Source: Bacillota bacterium (GTDB lineage Bacteria; Bacillota; Sulfobacillia; JAJYWN01; JAJZPE01). From it: DNA of 45,910 bases. The stretch lies in NCBI GenBank assembly GCA_021787335.1, contig JAJYMC010000011.1:1-45910 (forward strand), written 5' to 3'. The translations under genes and the position numbers were made by a program. Shown one piece after another: positions 41,140-45,910 of this stretch (the first letter of the stretch is position 1; every line of letters begins with the position of its first letter). The notes below the pieces were generated by a model that saw only the letters and a program-made list of their open reading frames with translations, was not told the origin of the DNA and ran no database searches.

Positions 41140-41927
41140 TGAAGCCCGAGGACGTCCGTCCGTATGGCGACACCGCCAACGACGGGGCCGTGCAGCTCAG
41201 CTTCACCCTACCCCTGCCGCCGGGCGACCTGGCCATGGAGGCGGCCAAGGTCATCGCCCGCCGCATCGGCCTCGAAGAGCCCTCGGTCGTTCACTCCCAG
41301 GACCTGACCAACGGCTTCACGTTCTTCATAGTCTATGGCAAGGTGCCGTTCGGGGTGGACGTGACCAGGCTCGAGGTCCCCAAGTTCCAGGTCGAGTCGA
41401 TGGACTTCGAGGAGATAAACGCCTTCGTCCGGGATAAGATCGGCCGCAAGCTTGTCGTCGTCGGGGCCTCGACCGGCACCGACGCGCATACCCTGGGGCT
41501 CGACGCGATAATGAACATGAAGGGCTACGCTGGGAAGTACGGCCTCGAGCGCTACCCCGAGTTCGTCGCCGTCAACCTGGGCAGCCAGGTCCCCAACGAG
41601 GTCCTCGTGGCCAAGGCCATCGAACTGGGCGCCGACGCCATCCTCGTCTCCCAGACGGTGACCCAGAAGAACATTCACGTCCGGAACCTGACCGAACTGG
41701 TCGAACTGCTCGAGGCGGAGGGGTTGCGTGACCGGGTCATCCTGGTCTGCGGCGGCCCACGGATAACTCACGAGCTGGCCATCGAGCTAGGCTACGACGC
41801 CGGGTTCGGACCGGGCACGCTACCGCCGATGGTCGCCTCCTACATCGCGCAGGAGGTCGTGAAACGGGGGTTATTTTCGAGAAAGGCCTCTCCCGAGGCA
41901 GGGAAAAAGTGGGAGGGGCGCGAATAG
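41136..41927 (+). CDS. kamE: Lysine 5,6-aminomutase, beta subunit
   Basis: A 263-residue subunit with a dimerisation part (1-~100) and a cobalamin-binding Rossmann domain. The base-off/His-on motif DxHxxG is 'DAHTLG' with H118, and the PLP-binding lysine lies 11 residues later (K129 in 'IMNMKGYAG'), the spacing known from Clostridium KamE. 'GADAILVSQTVTQKNIHV' and 'VCGGPRITHELA' complete the domain. The C-terminal 20 residues are charged. It overlaps kamD by 4 bp. It needs adenosylcobalamin, which links this operon to the cobalamin operon at 11874-22235. Confidence 0.95.
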   Translation: MMKPEDVRPYGDTANDGAVQLSFTLPLPPGDLAMEAAKVIARRIGLEEPSVVHSQDLTNGFTFFIVYGKVPFGVDVTRLEVPKFQVESMDFEEINAFVRDKIGRKLVVVGASTGTDAHTLGLDAIMNMKGYAGKYGLERYPEFVAVNLGSQVPNEVLVAKAIELGADAILVSQTVTQKNIHVRNLTELVELLEAEGLRDRVILVCGGPRITHELAIELGYDAGFGPGTLPPMVASYIAQEVVKRGLFSRKASPEAGKKWEGRE

Positions 41928-41984
41928 GACAGCGAATTGCACCGCCCCAAAAGGTACTTTACCTGCACACGAGAGGTGAACGGC

Positions 41985-42434
41985 ATGGCCCTACGGGGTG
42001 AGGCGGCCCCGCTGCTGGACCCGGAATCCGGAGCGGTAGACCTGGCCTATCGTATCTTGCTGAGCAACGGGCAACCTATGTTCTACAAGGAACTCATCGA
42101 AGAGGTCATCAGGGTCAAGTCCCGGTCGCAGGCGTTTGCCGCAGCCAACGCCAATCCGGCCCGCCTGGTCGCCGAGATCCATACCGAGATCAACATGGAC
42201 AACCGGTTCCAGTTCCTGGGCAAGGGACAGTGGGGTCTCCGGCGCTGGGCGCCGAAGCAGGCGTCCGGAAAGGGAACGCCGCTCATCGCCCCTCTGCGGG
42301 CCCGCCGCGACGACACCTATAGGCACGAGGACGGGGACGACGAACCCCATGACGAAATCGACGCCCTGAGGGTCGATGGTGAAGAGGAAGGCAATGGTTG
42401 GGACCCGGAACCGGAAGGGGACTCGGACGCTTAG
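41985..42434 (+). CDS. rpoE: RNA polymerase delta subunit
   Basis: A 149-residue protein: HARE-HTH winged-helix domain at ~10-85 ('DLAYRILLSNGQPMFYKELI', 'EIHTEINMDNRFQFLGKGQWG', split) and an acidic, unstructured C-terminal tail (~110-149, Asp/Glu-rich). That layout is the delta factor of Gram-positive bacteria, which speeds RNA polymerase recycling and affects start-site choice. ATG 41985 has GAGAGGTG upstream; the frame is open for 16 codons earlier without a site. Normally the gene lies beside pyrG; here it is between kamE and a deacetylase gene. Confidence 0.85.
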   Translation: MALRGEAAPLLDPESGAVDLAYRILLSNGQPMFYKELIEEVIRVKSRSQAFAAANANPARLVAEIHTEINMDNRFQFLGKGQWGLRRWAPKQASGKGTPLIAPLRARRDDTYRHEDGDDEPHDEIDALRVDGEEEGNGWDPEPEGDSDA

Positions 42435-43803
42435 TCGTCCGACCCAGCCCAAGCGAAAAACCGTACTGAGACGGACGAGGCCGGCACTGCCCGGCCTTGT
42501 TCTCGTTGTTCTGCTGGCCGTGGCCCTCCTGGCCGTGGCCGTCGGTCTGCTCGGCCGCCTGCCGGGCTTCGGCCCGTACGCCCTCTATGTCGACGACATC
42601 GCCATCCAGCCGGCCCACGCCTTCGCCGGGCGCTACGATGTCTTCATCCGCCCCCTGACCGAGGCGGCCGGCATCTACACGAACTGGGACGCGGCCACCG
42701 GAAAGGTCTCCATCGGGGGGCAGCCGGTCCGCACCCGCCTCGTCGATGGTGAAGCCGCGACCGACCTGGCGCCTCTGGCCCGCCGGCTCAAGATGAGGTT
42801 CACCGTCAATCACTGGCGGCGGCAGATCCGGGTCTACAGCGGGCGGGCGCTTCTGCCCGTCGTCCCCGCGGGCCGGGTCGCCCGGGTCTTCCTGGACGGA
42901 GCGGTACTCACGGAGAAGGCCATCGAGGCCGGCGACGATGTCCTGGTCTCGCTCAAAGTCGCGACGCTGGCCCTGGGTGCGAGCTCCGGGCGCGGTCCCG
43001 GTGGGGAGGTGCTCTTCGAGGGCAAGCCCATCGCCGGCTATAACCGGGCCGGGGTCATCTACATCCCGGCCGGCGAGGCCTGTGCCCGGAAGGGCGTCCG
43101 CTTCTCGCCGCTGGGGCTCGACCGTTACTACATGAACAGCGGCGCACCCGTCCTGACCCCCGGCGACGAACGGCCGCCGACGGCCATCAAGAAGGTCGCC
43201 ACGGCGGACAAGGTCGTCGCCCTGACCTTCGACGACGAGCTGGTCCCGGAGACCGCGAAGCTTCTGGATATACTGGAAGAGAAGAAGGTCCCGGCCACGT
43301 TCTTCGTCACCGGTCGCAGCATCGCGTGGCAACCGGCGATCGCCACCCGCATCATCGACGAGGGGGCGGAGATCGGCAACCACACCTACGACCATACCCA
43401 TCTCAACGAGATAAGCGACATCGATGAGGTGCGGGCGGAGATCCTCGGCACCCGGCGGGCCGTCTACGCCGCCACCGGGACGGCCACGGAGCTCTTCCGA
43501 CCGCCCGGGGGAATCCTGACCCGCGACGGCGAGAAGGCGATTGCCGGGTCGGGGCAGAAGCTTATCCTATGGACGGTCAGCGTCGGTGACTACCTACCCC
43601 GCAAGAAGGCCGCGGATATCGTCAAGGGCGTGGTCCGAGGGGCTTCCCCCGGGGGCATCATCCTCTTGCACAACGCCCCGCCGGCGACCATCGAGGCCCT
43701 GCCGGCGATCATCGACCAGTTGAAAGCGAACGGCTACCGGTTCCTTACCTTGTCCGAGCTCCTCGGGCTACCGACAAATCAGGGTGGAGGTGGGACCAGA
43801 TGA
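42376..43803 (+). CDS. Membrane-anchored polysaccharide deacetylase (NodB type)
   Basis: A 475-residue protein. A basic tail and one hydrophobic helix (~38-60) anchor it outside the cell. Residues ~70-160 resemble a copper-amine-oxidase N-terminal-type repeat ('DVFIRPLTEAAGIYTNWD', 'RLKMRFTVNHWRRQIRVYSG'). Residues ~270-460 are a CE4 NodB domain with TFDD (~284), HTYDHTH (~335), 'LFRPPGGIL', 'WTVSVGDY' and 'IILLHNAP'. It probably removes acetyl groups from peptidoglycan or another exopolymer. The start overlaps rpoE by up to 59 bp; ATG 42394 is an alternative with AGGAAGG nearby. Its stop overlaps the next gene. Confidence 0.87.
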   Translation: MVKRKAMVGTRNRKGTRTLSRPTQPKRKTVLRRTRPALPGLVLVVLLAVALLAVAVGLLGRLPGFGPYALYVDDIAIQPAHAFAGRYDVFIRPLTEAAGIYTNWDAATGKVSIGGQPVRTRLVDGEAATDLAPLARRLKMRFTVNHWRRQIRVYSGRALLPVVPAGRVARVFLDGAVLTEKAIEAGDDVLVSLKVATLALGASSGRGPGGEVLFEGKPIAGYNRAGVIYIPAGEACARKGVRFSPLGLDRYYMNSGAPVLTPGDERPPTAIKKVATADKVVALTFDDELVPETAKLLDILEEKKVPATFFVTGRSIAWQPAIATRIIDEGAEIGNHTYDHTHLNEISDIDEVRAEILGTRRAVYAATGTATELFRPPGGILTRDGEKAIAGSGQKLILWTVSVGDYLPRKKAADIVKGVVRGASPGGIILLHNAPPATIEALPAIIDQLKANGYRFLTLSELLGLPTNQGGGGTR

Positions 43804-44438
43804 AGCTCCGCTGGTTGGGACACTCTTGTTTCCTGCTCACGGCGAGTGACGGCACCAAAATAGCGACCGACCCCTTCAACGAGACGGTCGGCTACCTACC
43901 GCCCACGGTCTCGGCCGATTTCGTGACCGTCAGCCATGAGCACTTCGACCATAACTCGGTCCGGGCCATCGACGGGAAGCCGCGGACCATCAAGGGCCCG
44001 GGTGAGCACAAAGCGGGGAAGCATAAGGTCATCGGGGTTGAGAGCTTCCACGACGAGTCGATGGGCGCCAAGCGTGGCCAGAACACCATCTTCGTGCTGG
44101 AGATCGACGGGATGCGCCTGGCCCACCTGGGCGACCTCGGCCATCTCCTGACCGAGAAGCAGCTCGAGGCCATGGGCCAGATCGACGTGCTGATGATCCC
44201 GGTCGGCGGGACCTACACCATCGACGCCCCCCAGGCCGTCGAGGTCATGCGGCAGCTCAGCCCCAAGGTGACCATCCCCATGCACTACAAGACCGAGGTC
44301 CTCTCGCTGCCCCTGAGCCCGGTCGATGACTTCCTGAAGCTGGCCAAGCTGCCCTACCGGAAGCAGGGCACGACGACCGAGATGCTCCCAGGCGGCCTGC
44401 CGCAGCGCCCGGAGATCTTCGTCATGTCCTACGCGTGA
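43800..44438 (+). CDS. UPF0173 metal-dependent hydrolase
   Basis: A 212-residue metallo-beta-lactamase-fold protein of the YtkL/UlaG-like group. The metal site 'VSHEHFDHN' (44-52) is intact, with 'LGHSC' at the start, 'LAHLGDLGHLL' and 'IPMHYKTE' as the later ligands. Substrate unknown for the family. It overlaps the deacetylase stop (ATGA-type). Its own stop TGA (44436-44438) lies in the right end of IS element 3, so the insertion supplied the present stop and the last residues (MSYA) may differ from the ancestral end. Confidence 0.88.
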   Translation: MKLRWLGHSCFLLTASDGTKIATDPFNETVGYLPPTVSADFVTVSHEHFDHNSVRAIDGKPRTIKGPGEHKAGKHKVIGVESFHDESMGAKRGQNTIFVLEIDGMRLAHLGDLGHLLTEKQLEAMGQIDVLMIPVGGTYTIDAPQAVEVMRQLSPKVTIPMHYKTEVLSLPLSPVDDFLKLAKLPYRKQGTTTEMLPGGLPQRPEIFVMSYA

Positions 44439-44470
44439 CGTACTCCGCTGACTGAAGTCAGCGGCATCTC
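44436..44470 (-). ncRNA. 3' end of the probable omega RNA of element 3
   Basis: Only about 30 nt lie between the tnpB stop and the right end, so the scaffold would overlap the tnpB coding end. The hairpin with TTCA loop is shared with the other two elements. The guide would be antisense to the UPF0173 gene 3' end. Confidence 0.35.
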
Positions 44471-45713
44471 AGGCGGCAAGAGCCACCTTCGACTTGGTTT
44501 CGTGGACCGTATGCCATCCGAGGCGGATCGGCAAGACCACGGGCCGCGCCACGCGGCCACTACTCCGCTCCGTGAGGGGAGATACCTTGAAGGCATTCTG
44601 GAAGATGTTTGCGGCGCCGTTCGCATCAGCTTGAACCTGCCAGCCGCAGGCGCAAACGTACAGCCCACGATGCTTGCGGCCCGACTTCTTCACTTCGCCA
44701 CAGGCGTGACAGGTCTGGGACGTGTAGCTTTCGCTGACTTCAGTCACCCGGATGCCGTGGAGCCCGGCCTTGTACGTGACCATGCCGACGATCTTGCGGA
44801 ACGGCCAGGCGTGGAGCCGCTGGTTGAGTGCGTCGGTGTAGTCGATGCGCTCCCGGATGCCCGTCAGATCGCCCACCGCAATCGTGTCCACCCCGGCCAG
44901 CCAGCAGCGATGCACAAAGTCAGCCGTCAAGATGTGGAGCAACTGTTCCACCTGCCGCGACTCCTTCCGCTCGATCTGCCCAAAGCGGCGGCTCTTTCGC
45001 CGATTCTCCGCACCCGGTGGCTTGACCTTGGCCCGCACCTTGTTCCAGTACCGGCGGATGGACTTGACCAGCCTGCCGCTGTACAGGAGCGTGGCGCCAT
45101 CATCGAAGATCGCCGTGATGGCCTGCGTCTCGCCCAAGTCAACGGCCACCCTGCGGTTGCCCAGCGGCTGTTTCGCCGCGACCTCCACCACCAGATGAGC
45201 GCATGGCCCATGCGTCTTGTCGTAAGTGAGGAGGACGCCCCGAACCCGCTGGAAGGATAGATCCTGGCGCATCTGCAAAGTGACGGTGACCGATTTGACT
45301 CCATCCTGGCGGCCAGTGCCCAGGCTCAGGTTTAGCTGGTCGCCTTCCAGGGTGAAGCCAAAGCCCTCGTAGTATCGGAGCGGCGAGTAATCCGTCTTGC
45401 GGCGAAACCCCGGCGTCTGGTGCTGTGTCCGTCCCGCCTTCCGCAGGGCAAAGAAGCTCTTGTAAGCCTGAATCACCTCGTCACGGGTCGCCTGAGCAGA
45501 CAGCGAGTAGTAGCCCTTCGCCCTCGGCAGTGTCTTCAGCACCGCATTCAGGTTTTTGCGGGTAGCCTTGGTCTTGCCTGTGCGCTCGAACTCGTCTCGC
45601 AGATGCCAAATGAGACCGTTGTATACCTTTGTGGCGCAGGACATCGCATCAAGCAGCACAGCCTGAGTCTGTTCATCGGCAATCACCTTGGCCTTCAGCG
45701 TTAGCACCGACAT
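44469..45713 (-). CDS. tnpB: TnpB of element 3, RuvC-II glutamate replaced
   Basis: A 414-residue TnpB from a different branch than elements 1 and 2 (longer N-terminus, zinc finger C335/C338 and C354/C356 with CxC). RuvC-I D192 ('RRVAVDLGETQAIT') and RuvC-III D363 ('QADANGAANIF') are present. At RuvC-II the usual glutamate is a glycine (G281 in 'TIAVGDLTGIRE'). TnpB lineages with rearranged catalytic residues are known, so it may still cut using a nearby acid, or may be a binding-only protein. About 40 residues follow the last RuvC motif. GGGAGGTGA upstream of the ATG is also the end of the truncated tnpA. Confidence 0.9.
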   Translation of the reverse strand: MSVLTLKAKVIADEQTQAVLLDAMSCATKVYNGLIWHLRDEFERTGKTKATRKNLNAVLKTLPRAKGYYSLSAQATRDEVIQAYKSFFALRKAGRTQHQTPGFRRKTDYSPLRYYEGFGFTLEGDQLNLSLGTGRQDGVKSVTVTLQMRQDLSFQRVRGVLLTYDKTHGPCAHLVVEVAAKQPLGNRRVAVDLGETQAITAIFDDGATLLYSGRLVKSIRRYWNKVRAKVKPPGAENRRKSRRFGQIERKESRQVEQLLHILTADFVHRCWLAGVDTIAVGDLTGIRERIDYTDALNQRLHAWPFRKIVGMVTYKAGLHGIRVTEVSESYTSQTCHACGEVKKSGRKHRGLYVCACGWQVQADANGAANIFQNAFKVSPLTERSSGRVARPVVLPIRLGWHTVHETKSKVALAA

Positions 45714-45720
45714 TCCGTGT

Positions 45721-45897
45721 TCACCTCCCTTCCGGGTCGGGCAATGACCTACCGCTCCTCATCTCCCGCAGCAGTTCCTTCGCCGCTTCACCGACCGGTG
45801 GTGTCAGCACCTTACGCCGATACTTTGTAGACCACACGACATGATACCATGTCTCGTAGACGCAATTCCCTGTAGACTTCCACGCTTCGTGCTTCAT
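45721..45897 (-). pseudogene. tnpA: Truncated tnpA (IS200-type Y1 transposase)
   Basis: ATG 45897-45895 gives 58 codons: 'MKHEAWKSTGNCVYETWYHV' then 'VWSTKYRRKVL', the IS200 TnpA amino terminus, ending after an unrelated-looking tail 'RSGRSLPDPEGR'. Full proteins are about 130-150 residues; the HUH metal site and catalytic tyrosine are missing. The element cannot move by itself. The stop TGA overlaps the ribosome site of tnpB, as if an internal deletion joined the start of tnpA to the tnpB leader. Confidence 0.85.
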
Positions 45898-45910
45898 ACC
45901 ATCACGATAC

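Larger units (their letters stand above)
44436..45910 (-). mobile_element. IS200/IS605 element 3 (tnpB plus truncated tnpA), runs off the right edge
   Basis: Right end on the minus strand is a TTCA-loop hairpin (CCGCTGAC-TTCA-GTCAGCGG) followed by AGTACGTCA, ending at 44436. It holds a full-length tnpB and, upstream, the first part of tnpA. The left end is outside the window. Confidence 0.85.

Noticed and set aside
1-45910. tRNA or rRNA genes
   Set aside because: No cloverleaf with a TTCGA-type T-loop and CCA-proximal stem, and no rRNA segment, was recognised in the gaps between genes.

Overview
The window comes from a high-GC, Gram-positive-type bacterium, most likely an anaerobic member of the Bacillota (Symbiobacteria-, Limnochordia- or Moorella-like; rank not resolvable here). 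The signs are a T-box leader, a cobalamin riboswitch, MutS2, an RNA polymerase delta subunit, an alpha-ribazole uptake pair (CblT/CblS), a lysine fermentation gene set, strong GGAGG ribosome sites and frequent TTG/GTG starts. No rRNA, tRNA or CRISPR array was seen.

Layout. 1-430: start of mutS2 (minus) behind a promoter, a roughly 200-nt structured leader and two tandem terminators. 430-7313: a CMD-like protein, a methyltransferase, an Fsr-like MFS exporter, an EamA transporter, a diguanylate cyclase and a class A penicillin-binding protein. 7412-9581: T-box-controlled archaeal-type aspartyl-tRNA synthetase and a pyruvoyl arginine decarboxylase. 9650-11626: an unusual glycosyltransferase with a large insertion. 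11874-22235 (minus): a long cobalamin operon behind a cobalamin riboswitch: btuF-btuC-btuD-cblT-cblS-cobU-cobQ-cbiB-cobS-cobD-cobC. 22337-30801 (minus): heat-shock set hspR-dnaK-hsp20-grpE-dnaJ-clpB, with a tnpB element inserted between dnaJ and clpB. 30991-32548: a 31-aa membrane miniprotein and a second, intact tnpB element. 32583-35853 (plus): a second pyruvoyl arginine decarboxylase, agmatinase and argS. 35945-41927 (plus): lysine degradation genes kdd-kamA-kamB-kamD-kamE. 41985-44438 (plus): rpoE, a polysaccharide deacetylase and a UPF0173 hydrolase. 44436 to the end (minus): a third IS200/IS605 element with tnpB and a truncated tnpA.

How it fits together. Lysine 5,6-aminomutase (KamDE) needs adenosylcobalamin and KamA makes its beta-lysine substrate, so the cobalamin uptake and assembly operon serves the kind of metabolism encoded at the other end of the window. 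Arginine decarboxylase plus agmatinase give putrescine. The most notable unexplained signals are: a perfect SOS (LexA) box inside the promoter of tnpB element 1, with a degenerate copy at the matching place in element 2; two elements whose right ends supply the stop codon of the neighbouring gene; the attenuator-like mutS2 leader; and the glycosyltransferase insertion. Two genes (hsp20 and the first tnpB) carry single-base frameshifts, which may be real or sequencing errors.
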